Assembly (NCBI GenBank): GCA_012960225.1
Contig: DUBS01000035.1
Location: forward strand, 124,001-188,000
Source of the DNA: Gemmatimonadota bacterium
GTDB taxonomy: Bacteria; Gemmatimonadota; Gemmatimonadetes; Longimicrobiales; Gaopeijiaceae
Direction of reading: 5' to 3'
DNA length: 64,000 nt
Positions 25,250 through 34,071 of this stretch are shown one piece after another (the first letter of the stretch is position 1; each line of letters begins with the position of its first letter). Under the pieces are notes generated by a model that was not told where the DNA came from, did no database searches, and saw nothing but the letters and a program-made list of their open reading frames with translations. The position numbers and the translations under genes are program-made.

Positions 25250-28200
25250 TCACTTGGCTACGATTCTTCTCGCAAGAGTGGATACCTCCCGTGCAACCAC
25301 TGATACTGCAGCAAAGCCTGGAGTTTCCTCAGCTTTCACTTGCTCCAACAGGCTCTTGAAACGGCGTACATTGCGGCCCTTACTCCTCAGTAATGCACGA
25401 GTCGCTTTCCAGGGCTCATCACTACCCGCCTGTGTTAAAACAGCAACAACTATCCGCCGATGAGCACGTGCTAGATCTTCAGACAGCACACGTGCGGCTC
25501 GCTGCTCCCAATGATCTTCACTAGCTACTGCAAAGCTGTTGCGGTGCAACCACGGGAGATCGAACTCCTCTGATATCCGGTAGTAGGCTCTTGCGGTATC
25601 GAGCGTGTCCGCTCCGGTTTCACGCTCGATCTCAAGGATATCCAGCATTTGGTCAAGGAACCGGAGCGTCATCAATCGCTCTGAGAATGACTCGTCCGCT
25701 CCTACCTCCCGTATCTCACTTACACGAGCTGCGAAAAGAGCTCGCTCCTCCCCCGCAACTACTTCGCTAAAAGAGTCCCTCAAAGTTGCGAGACCCTGGA
25801 GGTTTTCTCCAACAATAGCCGCAATGGATAGCTCTCCATCAATGTTCTGTAGCACCCATCTAGTTGTGCGTTCCAATACACGACTCAAACTCAAGAGCCA
25901 TCGGTATGTGATGCGAGGGCTAACCTTACTCTGCTGATTTTCGATTTCAGACAGTAAGGCCTTGTGATCGGATAATCGTGACGCAACCAGCCATGCGCTC
26001 ACAACCTCTTTCGCGGTGTGGCCAGTATCACGAACAAGCCGATTCACGAAGGCTGCTCCCATCAAGTCAACAAGATCGTTTGTCAGTTGGCTTGCAATGA
26101 TTTGCCGTCGGAGGCGGTGCACATCCAAGCTTTCCTGGCCAGCAGCAGCAATCGCCGAGACCGGAAAGTATCCGAGCAGATAGCTCTCCGTTATTGGGTC
26201 ATCGGGCACTCGACTTCTCAACAACCTGCCCATCAGTGAGAGTTTAGAGTAGGCTAGGAGAACGCATAGCTCGGGGCGAGAAAGAATATGCCCATTCTCT
26301 CGGCGCTCTGCTAAAGCATCAGCGGTCGGTAAGCTTTCAGACTGTCTGTCTAGTTCAGCTGTCTTCTCGAGGGCAAACATTAGGTCACGGAAATCATCTA
26401 CAGATTCCCGTGACCGCAATTGGTCAAGCGAGATTGCGAGACTCTGAGAACGATTGTTCTGGAGCACTAATTCAGCTATGGACTCAGTAAGCTCTTCCAG
26501 AAGCTCATTCCGGTCGGGTATTGAAAGCGACCCCGAAGTGATTCCATGAGCAAGTAGGATTTTTAGATTAACCTCGTGGTCGGACATATCCACCCCACCC
26601 GAGTTATCAATCGCATCAGTATTGATCGCTCCCCCGAGGAGAGAGTACTCAACGCGTGCCTCCTGGGTGAATCCAAGATTTCCCCCTTCACCCACGACTT
26701 CGCAGCGTAAATCGGGTGCACCAACTCTTACAGGATCGTTGGGCGGGTCGCCCGCGTCGGCATCCGTCTCTGAAGTCGCCTTAACGAATGTTCCGATACC
26801 TCCATTCCATAGAAGTTCCACCGGGGCCTTAAGCACTGCGCGGACAAGAGATTCCCCGTTAAGTGGCTCGGAGTCCTCGTCCGAGATACCCAAGGCCGCC
26901 CGAGCTTCAAGGGAGAGGTCAACCTCCTTGGCTCCCCTGGAGATTACCATGCCCCCCTTACTTAATCGCGTCCGATCATAGTCCTCCCAACTTGAGTGCT
27001 CCATACCAAATAATCGTTTGCGCTCCGCATATGATGTCGGCGGGTCAGGGTCAGGATCAATGAAAATATGCCGGTGATCGAAAGCTGCTATGAGCCGAGC
27101 CTGTTCCGACATCAGCATGCCATTACCGAATACGTCCCCGCTCATATCGCCAATGCCGACCACGGTAAACGGACCTGATTCAATATCTTTACCCTTTTCT
27201 CGGAAGTGACGCTTCACACATTCCCAAGCGCCGCGGGCTGTGATTCCCACAGCCTTATGGTCATATCCGTTTGACCCCCCTGACGCGAAAGCATCGTTCA
27301 GCCAGAACCCGTACTCCGCGGAAATCCTGTTTGCCGCATCCGAGAACCTTGCGGTCCCTTTATCTGCCGCGACCACTAGGTAAGGATCAGAACCATCGAA
27401 CGAGACTACCCTATCGGGTGTCTGCACCTTTCCTTCAACGAGGTTGTCAGTGATATCAAGGAGCCCTCGAATGAGAGTTTCGTACTGCCTCTTACCCTCC
27501 TCGAATCGTGCTTTGGGTTCCCCAGGAAGGAGTCGCGGTACAAAGCCCCCCTTCGAACCTGCAGGCACGATCACAGCATTCTTGACCATTTGCGTCTTAA
27601 CAAGACCGAGAATTTCAGTCCTATAATCATCCGGACGATCGCTCCAGCGGATTCCACCTCGCGCGACGCTTGCCCCTCGTAAGTGAACGCCTTCCATGCG
27701 AGCAGAATGTACCCAGACCTCGTAAAGCATCCTCGTACGCTGCAGAAATTCCATGCTCCGACACGAAAACTTGAATGAGATATAGGGCACTCCGCCTGAG
27801 CGGAAGATCGGTTCACTGCCACCGTGACGATAGAAATTCGTACGGACCGTGGCGCTGATCAGCTCTTCTAGCCTGCGCAATGCTCTATCATCAGAGAGTG
27901 CTGAGACACTCCGGAGAGATTTAAAGAATGCTGCTCGGTGATGGGCAACCTCAGCGAGCCGTTCCTGTTTTGTTGCAGAGGAATCCGGATCAAATTTTAT
28001 AGCGAATAACTCGAATAGTTCTCTCGCAATCCTAGGATACTGAATAAGTGCTGCTCGGATTGATACACGACTTGGAACAGCACCGATCTGGAAGGCATAT
28101 CCAAGGTATCCTCGCAGCACATCCACTTCACGCCAGTGAAGTCCCGCAGACAATACCAAAGCATTTAGCGAATCACTGACTACGTCCCCAGACCTGGAAG

Positions 28201-30160
28201 CGAGGATGGTCTCTGATAGAAGATCACCCCGGCCATCTACAGCGAGTTGATGCTCTTCTTGGTCTTGCACTGCAAAAATGTAAATCGTGCCCGATTCGTC
28301 CAGAAGCTCAACTTCGTAGGGATTTGCAGCGATCACACGAAGCCCGACATCTTCAAGAATCGGCATGAAATCGGATAGGATTAAGCGCTTGCCAAGCAGA
28401 TACACCTTTAGCTCAGTCGCGCCTTCAATTCCGGCAACAAGAGTGGATGCTCCACGATTCGAGAATGCGATTGAAATCTCACGTCTGTCAGCTCGCATCG
28501 CCTCAAAATGAAGAACATCTTCGGCAGCGATGCCCGGGTCGGTAGCCGCTCGATATTCAGCGTTGAATGCTTGGCTATAGAAGTCCGAAAGCTCTGCCGC
28601 ATCTTCTTGTGAGACGACCTCGGCAAGGCCATCACCCAGCTTATCTGACCAAGTTCGTAGTAGTGCGTTAACGAGTTCTTCTAACTGGGCAGCATCCACT
28701 TCAGCTGCGATGCCCTCGGGTACTGCGATATAGAAATGGAGGCGAGCTTGACCTCCTCCACCCATCGCTAGGTGGGAACTCAACTGTTGGCCTTCGAGCG
28801 TCCGCAAAACTTCCTCTTCAATATCTTCGCGAACCTCAGCAGAGAAACGGTCTTCAGGTATGATCACCATCACCGTAACCCCACGCTGGAGTACATCTGG
28901 TCGGAGCGACACATGGACGTGGTCGTCATGATATGAGTTCAGGATCGACTGAACGTCACTGCCCAAATCTTCTTCTGCAGAGATAAGCAACTGACCGGTG
29001 GGCATGGAGTTGAAGATCGTGGAGATCTCTTTGTAATCGTACGATCCCTCTTCTGCCCCGGCTTCTTTTAGGATTTGGGACAATTTCTTGCGCAGGATCG
29101 GTACGTTTTCAGCATCTTCCGAATATGTCTTAGATGTGAATAGACCGACGAACCGATGTGTCCCTACGGGCTGGCCATTCTGATCCAATTGTTTAATGCC
29201 GATGTCATCCATACGAGCGACACGATGGACGGTAGCCCTTGCGTTCGTTTTGTTGATGACTAATGGAGGACCACGTTCGATAAGATGCTGCATCCTCTCG
29301 CCCAGGTCTGAAATCGGAACGGCTTCGGCAAAATGAGATTTCTCTTGGTCACGCAGAATACCAAGGCTCGAATTCTTCCGTACTACTCCGTGTAGCTTTC
29401 CACTTGGGCCATCGACGAGGTCGTATCCTCGATAGCCGAGGAATACGAAGCCACCGTCCCTCAGCCACTCAACGAACTCCTGGATTTCCTGAATTGCAGT
29501 GCTGTCAGACCCTGGGATTGTTGCATGTTCGCCCAGATCGGCAATCACAGAATTCGCTGTGTCGATCATGAGCTCAAAATCATCCGTAGCTCGTACCACG
29601 TCACTCAGATTGCTGCTGAGTTCAGCTTCCATCAACGCGAGCTTCTCAGGATTATTCACTCGGGCAACTTCACAGTGGACGAGTGATTCCCGTGTCGAAC
29701 CGTTGCCATTGAGTTGAACGGCCACGACATCGCCACTGCTGTCTCGGTCTATATCTAACAACGGGTAAACAATATGATCAACCGCAAGGTCCTGAGCTTG
29801 TAGGTATTCACGAATTGTATCGACGATGAACGGCCTCTCACTCACGTTCGTGCGCACCACTGTGACCGGACTATCCCAATTTTCTCCATCACCCTCAGGA
29901 TTCGTGACTGAGACATCCACTCGGTCGGCCTTCGAAGACTTGAGGAAGTGGAAACTCCCAGACACCAAATGCACTAATTCCTCGACACTACGCCCGGTAA
30001 GAAACTCAGGCGGAGCCTTAGAGAGAAAGATCTTCGCGAAGTCTACCGCTAGCGATGTGTTGTTACCTCCGACTACGAGGCCAACACGCTCGCATATCAT
30101 TTTGATAGCGGCGGATTCCTCGCGGATGCGGCTGTCAGCCGTTTCCGACGTGTCGCTCAT
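25250..30160 (-). CDS. NAD-specific glutamate dehydrogenase, large (GDH-180) type
   Basis: The protein has 1636 residues, close to the usual ~1600 for this class. N-terminal ACT-like regulatory parts (residues about 30-650) include VVRTNVSERPFIVDTIREYL and GYDLVDGPSGKLHG. The catalytic domain follows with ARGGIRWSDRPDDYRTEILGLVKTQMVKNAV, VPAGSKGGFVPR, VGIGDMSGDVFGNGML and VGEGGNLGFTQ. A C-terminal helical region completes it. It oxidises glutamate to 2-oxoglutarate with NAD, feeding amino-acid carbon into the TCA cycle. It lies upstream of the kor operon on the same strand but 155 nt away, and both handle 2-oxoglutarate. No strong Shine-Dalgarno precedes the ATG. Confidence 0.95.
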   Translation of the reverse strand: MSDTSETADSRIREESAAIKMICERVGLVVGGNNTSLAVDFAKIFLSKAPPEFLTGRSVEELVHLVSGSFHFLKSSKADRVDVSVTNPEGDGENWDSPVTVVRTNVSERPFIVDTIREYLQAQDLAVDHIVYPLLDIDRDSSGDVVAVQLNGNGSTRESLVHCEVARVNNPEKLALMEAELSSNLSDVVRATDDFELMIDTANSVIADLGEHATIPGSDSTAIQEIQEFVEWLRDGGFVFLGYRGYDLVDGPSGKLHGVVRKNSSLGILRDQEKSHFAEAVPISDLGERMQHLIERGPPLVINKTNARATVHRVARMDDIGIKQLDQNGQPVGTHRFVGLFTSKTYSEDAENVPILRKKLSQILKEAGAEEGSYDYKEISTIFNSMPTGQLLISAEEDLGSDVQSILNSYHDDHVHVSLRPDVLQRGVTVMVIIPEDRFSAEVREDIEEEVLRTLEGQQLSSHLAMGGGGQARLHFYIAVPEGIAAEVDAAQLEELVNALLRTWSDKLGDGLAEVVSQEDAAELSDFYSQAFNAEYRAATDPGIAAEDVLHFEAMRADRREISIAFSNRGASTLVAGIEGATELKVYLLGKRLILSDFMPILEDVGLRVIAANPYEVELLDESGTIYIFAVQDQEEHQLAVDGRGDLLSETILASRSGDVVSDSLNALVLSAGLHWREVDVLRGYLGYAFQIGAVPSRVSIRAALIQYPRIARELFELFAIKFDPDSSATKQERLAEVAHHRAAFFKSLRSVSALSDDRALRRLEELISATVRTNFYRHGGSEPIFRSGGVPYISFKFSCRSMEFLQRTRMLYEVWVHSARMEGVHLRGASVARGGIRWSDRPDDYRTEILGLVKTQMVKNAVIVPAGSKGGFVPRLLPGEPKARFEEGKRQYETLIRGLLDITDNLVEGKVQTPDRVVSFDGSDPYLVVAADKGTARFSDAANRISAEYGFWLNDAFASGGSNGYDHKAVGITARGAWECVKRHFREKGKDIESGPFTVVGIGDMSGDVFGNGMLMSEQARLIAAFDHRHIFIDPDPDPPTSYAERKRLFGMEHSSWEDYDRTRLSKGGMVISRGAKEVDLSLEARAALGISDEDSEPLNGESLVRAVLKAPVELLWNGGIGTFVKATSETDADAGDPPNDPVRVGAPDLRCEVVGEGGNLGFTQEARVEYSLLGGAINTDAIDNSGGVDMSDHEVNLKILLAHGITSGSLSIPDRNELLEELTESIAELVLQNNRSQSLAISLDQLRSRESVDDFRDLMFALEKTAELDRQSESLPTADALAERRENGHILSRPELCVLLAYSKLSLMGRLLRSRVPDDPITESYLLGYFPVSAIAAAGQESLDVHRLRRQIIASQLTNDLVDLMGAAFVNRLVRDTGHTAKEVVSAWLVASRLSDHKALLSEIENQQSKVSPRITYRWLLSLSRVLERTTRWVLQNIDGELSIAAIVGENLQGLATLRDSFSEVVAGEERALFAARVSEIREVGADESFSERLMTLRFLDQMLDILEIERETGADTLDTARAYYRISEEFDLPWLHRNSFAVASEDHWEQRAARVLSEDLARAHRRIVVAVLTQAGSDEPWKATRALLRSKGRNVRRFKSLLEQVKAEETPGFAAVSVVAREVSTLARRIVAK

Positions 30161-30309
30161 TGGGAAGCGAGTATTTGCTCGAGTGCTTCTCGGAGGACTA
30201 GGGAAATAGTGTAAATAACGATACCTGCGAATGGTTTTCGGGTAAACCCATTCCCCTTCTTAAGAGACCTAACCCGTCAGCACCGAAGCCCTTCTGTGAT
30301 TTCCACACC

Positions 30310-30411
30310 TTATGAGTTTTCTCTAGGTTCAGACATGCACTTCCCGCACACTTTAAGGGCTTCGCCCTGGAGACATTCACCACATCTGTGATACGTAATC
30401 CCATGTCGCAT
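30310..30411 (-). CDS. Possible 33-residue zinc-ribbon mini-protein
   Basis: A frame from ATG 30411 to TAA reads 33 codons with two clean CxxC pairs: YHRCGECLQG and LKVCGKCMSEP. Two CxxC knuckles 12 residues apart form a typical treble-clef or ribbon zinc site, unlikely by chance in so short a frame. It sits alone in the 294-nt gap upstream of the glutamate dehydrogenase on the same strand. A 10-bp inverted repeat (30284-30293 with 30355-30364) overlaps its 3' half. Only a weak AAGG precedes the ATG. A 68-residue frame in another phase covers the same bases but shows no recognisable pattern. Function unknown. Confidence 0.45.
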   Translation of the reverse strand: MRHGITYHRCGECLQGEALKVCGKCMSEPRENS

Positions 30412-30454
30412 TGGAAAACGCTAAAACCTTGGTATCAGCAATATCACTAGAAAG

Positions 30455-31285
30455 ATGACCTTCAACCTTCCACTCCATGTCGAGAGGCTAGGGCTTGATC
30501 CCGATTCCGATGTCGACAGTATCGTGCTCATTCATGGTTATGGTGGATCAAGCTTTTCATGGCGGTACTGGACCCCCCTCTTAGCTCAACGAGCCCATGT
30601 CGTGCTCGTGGACATGAAAGGTTTCGGCTCAGCACCCAAGCCTGACGATGGCCAATATGGACCAGGGCACCAAGCGGAATTGATCTATCGTCTCATCCTC
30701 CAAACTGACCTCCAAAGAGTGACCCTGATTGGCCACTCTCTTGGTGGGGGTGTCGCATTGGGTGTGGCTCTGAGGTTACTTGATTCCGAGCCCGGACGGC
30801 TCAAGCGCCTCATTCTGGTAGCTAGTGCCGCTTATAAGCAGCGGCTGCCCCCGTTTGTTGCCCTGGCTAAATATCGTCGTTTGACGAGTACGGCATTACG
30901 CATACTCGGTACCCACTTCGTGACAAGACACGTCTTGAAGTCGATTGTGTTTGATGCATCTGTAGTCTCAAACGACCAGGTTCTAGGCTATGCAGAACCA
31001 TTGAGTTCCCTGGAGGCCCATCGCGCCCTCATTGACACAGCGTTAGCCATCGTGCCTCCCGACCTAGGGGAGATGACCGCGCGGTTCGAAGAGCTTGATG
31101 TGCCCACGCTGGTTCTGTGGGGGCGACAAGACCGTGTCGTGCCTCTTTGGGTTGGAGAACGTCTCGCCGATCAACTCCCGGATGCCAACTTAGAAGTCTT
31201 GGAAAACTGTGGGCACATGCCCGCAGAAGAACTCCCAGAGGAATCCTGGGAGGTTCTCCGAAAATTTCTGGATCACAGAAGCTAA
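30455..31285 (+). CDS. Alpha/beta-fold hydrolase
   Basis: The protein has 276 residues with no signal peptide, hence cytoplasmic. The fold is clear: VLIHGYGGSSFSWRYWTPLL (oxyanion HG), DMKGFGSAPKP, nucleophile in LIGHSLGGGVALGVAL, Asp in LVLWGRQDRVVPLW and His in ENCGHMPAEELPEE. This set matches the alpha/beta hydrolases that act on esters, haloalkanes or ring-cleavage products. The lid region (residues about 130-190) is the usual substrate determinant and is not diagnostic. It is divergent from glutamate dehydrogenase and 200 nt upstream of the gluconate-dehydrogenase-like pair. Confidence 0.9.
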   Translation: MTFNLPLHVERLGLDPDSDVDSIVLIHGYGGSSFSWRYWTPLLAQRAHVVLVDMKGFGSAPKPDDGQYGPGHQAELIYRLILQTDLQRVTLIGHSLGGGVALGVALRLLDSEPGRLKRLILVASAAYKQRLPPFVALAKYRRLTSTALRILGTHFVTRHVLKSIVFDASVVSNDQVLGYAEPLSSLEAHRALIDTALAIVPPDLGEMTARFEELDVPTLVLWGRQDRVVPLWVGERLADQLPDANLEVLENCGHMPAEELPEESWEVLRKFLDHRS

Positions 31286-31484
31286 GGTACGGCCCCACCT
31301 CTCTCACAACCTTTGAGTTTGGAAAGCATTTCCCCAAGAAAACCAGACTCTTTGTCGACCATCGCAGCCCAGCTGCTTGCCACGTGCACCCGACTTCCTC
31401 CACTTTGGCCTCTTCGTCCGAGTGGATCGTAACTGACCGAAATCGGATTTATCCTCCATCCCGCTCCAGCAGAGGAGCTACAGC

Positions 31485-32060
31485 ATAGATCGCCGCCATC
31501 TTTTTCGTCTGTTGGGAGCAAGTGCTGCACTCGCGGGGCTAAACGCTTCTCAATTAGCTGCCTTATTCGAGTCAGGAGCTTCCAGGAAACCCTCCCGTAT
31601 GTTCTTCACGTCCCAGCAACGTGAAACCATCGAGGCTCTTTCTGAGCTCATCATCCCGACTACAGATACTCCTGGAGCAATCACGGCCGAAGTTCCTGAG
31701 TTCATCGAGCTCATTGTGGCAGAGTGGTATGACACAAACGATCGAGAGCGCTTCATGCGTGGTCTCACCGAGGTGGATGAACGCACCCAAGCACTGGCTG
31801 GTGTTGTATTCGCACAATCTGGAGCAGATACTCAAGCTGAGATCCTCTCTGGACTCGAAGCTGAGGGCCGTGCCCGGATTGCGTCAGAAGAAGATGCCTT
31901 GAGCCCGTTCTTTCAGCAGTTTCGAGGCCTCGTACTTAGTGGCTACTACTCATCCGAGATCGGCTTACGTGAAGAACTTCTATACCAACCGATCCCCGGA
32001 CGCTTCGATGGCTGCGTAGACATTTCGGAAGTCACTCGATCTGTGTCGGACGGCAACTAA
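31485..32060 (+). CDS. Gluconate 2-dehydrogenase subunit 3-like protein with Tat-like signal
   Basis: The first standard start in frame is TTG 31512, but the nine codons before it read IDRRHLFRL. With the following LLGASAALAG they make a twin-arginine signal. GGAG (31474-31477) stands 7 nt before the ATA at 31485. I therefore place the start there, as AUA or a changed AUG. The mature part FFTSQQRETIEALSELIIPTTDTPGA, EFIELIVAEWY and RFMRGLTEVDERTQ is the subunit 3 family, which escorts or anchors a GMC-type flavoprotein for Tat export. Its stop overlaps the ATG of that flavoprotein by one base. About 190 residues. Confidence 0.8.
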   Translation: MDRRHLFRLLGASAALAGLNASQLAALFESGASRKPSRMFFTSQQRETIEALSELIIPTTDTPGAITAEVPEFIELIVAEWYDTNDRERFMRGLTEVDERTQALAGVVFAQSGADTQAEILSGLEAEGRARIASEEDALSPFFQQFRGLVLSGYYSSEIGLREELLYQPIPGRFDGCVDISEVTRSVSDGN

Positions 32061-33748
32061 TGCCCAGACAGGAACGCTATGACGCGATCGTTGTCGGCTC
32101 CGGTATCACTGGCGGCTGGGCGGCGAAAGAGCTCACTGAGCGAGGCCTCCGCACACTTGTCCTTGAGGCGGGACGATCGATTGACCCTGAGAATGACTAC
32201 GTAATGACGACTCAAGCTTGGGAGCTTCCTTTCCGGGGGAGACGAGATCGGATTAAACAAGAAAAGGAACGGCCCATCCAACGTGAATGCTATGCATGCG
32301 ATGAGTGGAGCGAGAAATTCTTTGTCCGTGATGACGAGAACCCTTATACGACCGAAGATGGAAAGCCATTCTTATGGATCCGTTCCAGGCAGGTTGGTGG
32401 ACGTTCAATTGTTTGGGGGAGACAAGTCTACAGGCTGAGTAATCTCGATTTCGAAGCTAATGCTCGTGACGGCTTCGGAGTTGACTGGCCAATTCGTTAT
32501 GCTGATATCGAACCATGGTACGATCATGTGGAACGTTTCATTGGAGTTAGTGGACAAGCCGAAGGCCTAGCACAGTTACCAGACAGCAGGTTCTTACCTC
32601 CGATGAGCCTAAACTGCGCAGAGCAGCATGTCCGTGAATCCCTGATGAGTCACTTCAGTGGAGAGCGGGTGCTGACAATCGGGCGGTGCGCTATCCTCAC
32701 GGCCAACCATGGGGGGCGTCAAGCTTGCCACTACTGCGGTACGTGTGAACGCGGATGTACTACCCATTCGTACTTCAGTTCGCTGGCTGCTACCCTGCCA
32801 GCTGCAGCAATCACGGGGCGTATGACGCTACGCCCCCACAGCGTCGTACACAGTGTTATCTACGACCCGACATCAGGAAGAGCATCAGGGGTGCGCGTCA
32901 TTGATGCTGAAACGCAAGAAACATTCGAATTCTATGGTCGCGTCGTATTCCTATGCGCGTCCGCTCTAGAATCCACACGCATCCTCCTCCACTCAGCTAC
33001 TGAGCGTTGGCCTGATGGCCTGGCGAATTCTTCAGGCCAGCTTGGTCATAACCTTATGGACCACACGATGGGAGGTGGGGCGCAGGGTGACATCTCAGGG
33101 ATGGACGACAAGTGGGTCTACGGACGGCGCCCGAACGGAATCTATCTACCCCGCTTCCGTAACATATCCGAACAACATCCGGATTTCCTTCGAGGCTATG
33201 CCTACCAAGGTGGCGGAAGCCGAATAGGCTGGGCACGTGGTAATGACATGCCCGGCTTCGGTGCTGACTTTAAGCATTCCCTGAGAGCACCGGGGCCATG
33301 GCAATTCAGGTTCTACGGCTTCGGCGAGTGCCTGCCGAGGGAGTCAAACCAAGTGTCACTTGATCCAGACAGGGTCGATGCATGGGGAATTCCTGTCCTC
33401 AACATCCACTGTGAGTGGAGTGACAATGAAAGGGCCGCCCTAAACGACATGTCGATCCAGGCCGCTGAAATGCTGGAAGCTGCAGGAGCCAGCGAAATAA
33501 GCACATTCATTGAAGACAACCCACCCGGCCTCACAATCCACGAGATGGGTACTGCGAGAATGGGTCGTGATCCAGCAACCTCAGTGCTCAATGGGTGGAA
33601 TCAATCATGGGACGTCCCCAATCTCTTCGTCACTGACGGTGCGTGTATGACATCATCCGCCAACCAAAACCCTAGCCTGACATACATGGCGCTGACGGCA
33701 AGGGCGGTCGATTACGCGGTCAAACAAATTGCGGACGGGGAATTGTAA
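32060..33748 (+). CDS. GMC-family FAD oxidoreductase (gluconate-dehydrogenase-like large subunit)
   Basis: The protein has 562 residues. The FAD-binding start is DAIVVGSGITGGWAAKEL. It has IRSRQVGGRSIVWGRQVYR near the flavin and a Cys-rich insert (ACHYCGTCERGCTT) seen in gluconate/sorbitol dehydrogenase-type members. The C-terminus carries HEMGTARMG and SANQNPSLTYMALTARAVDYA with the conserved His and Asn. It has no signal of its own, which fits piggy-back Tat export by subunit 3. The likely substrate is a sugar, sugar acid or polyol, with electrons going to a cytochrome c subunit that is not encoded next to it. Translationally coupled to the gene before it. Confidence 0.88.
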   Translation: MPRQERYDAIVVGSGITGGWAAKELTERGLRTLVLEAGRSIDPENDYVMTTQAWELPFRGRRDRIKQEKERPIQRECYACDEWSEKFFVRDDENPYTTEDGKPFLWIRSRQVGGRSIVWGRQVYRLSNLDFEANARDGFGVDWPIRYADIEPWYDHVERFIGVSGQAEGLAQLPDSRFLPPMSLNCAEQHVRESLMSHFSGERVLTIGRCAILTANHGGRQACHYCGTCERGCTTHSYFSSLAATLPAAAITGRMTLRPHSVVHSVIYDPTSGRASGVRVIDAETQETFEFYGRVVFLCASALESTRILLHSATERWPDGLANSSGQLGHNLMDHTMGGGAQGDISGMDDKWVYGRRPNGIYLPRFRNISEQHPDFLRGYAYQGGGSRIGWARGNDMPGFGADFKHSLRAPGPWQFRFYGFGECLPRESNQVSLDPDRVDAWGIPVLNIHCEWSDNERAALNDMSIQAAEMLEAAGASEISTFIEDNPPGLTIHEMGTARMGRDPATSVLNGWNQSWDVPNLFVTDGACMTSSANQNPSLTYMALTARAVDYAVKQIADGEL

Positions 33749-33852
33749 CTGGGTGAACCCACCGATCTCCTGATGAGAGGTAATCAATATCACCCACCCG
33801 CTGTGAGCGCCGACTACAGCCCTGCCCCTTAAGATTCCGGATTCAGGGCAGC

Positions 33853-34071
33853 TCATGACTCACACGAGGACTCGTTGCCAGCGTCATAGCGTTCACAGCT
33901 TAGTACAGGTAAAACTGGGTATTTCGGGTAACGAGGATCTTTCTTCGATAAGCTGCAAAGATGAAAGTTCGATCCAATTCTATTACGAATTATCCTCCGG
34001 TTTACGCAAAGTTCGCATAGGCCGGCCCACATCTGCGATAGCTGTGGTTTATCTGAGTGCTCCGCATTCAC
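33853..34071 (-). CDS. Four-cysteine mini-protein coupled to pgeF
   Basis: A 72-residue frame starts at GTG 34071, overlapping the pgeF stop as GTGA. That is a strong sign of a genuine coupled gene. Cysteines lie in LCELCVNRR, SNFHLCSLSK and LPVLSCERYD, so C-x2-C-x19-C-x18-C spacing, suggesting a zinc site. The segment KKDPRYPKYPVLPV with the flanking Cys is a pattern I recall from short uncharacterised proteins in Gemmatimonadota and Acidobacteriota. An alternative start is the ATG 13 codons in, just before AGLCELC. The tail is polar. Function unknown. Only this gene occupies the 319-nt space between pgeF and the GMC dehydrogenase. Confidence 0.7.
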   Translation of the reverse strand: MNAEHSDKPQLSQMWAGLCELCVNRRIIRNRIGSNFHLCSLSKKDPRYPKYPVLPVLSCERYDAGNESSCES

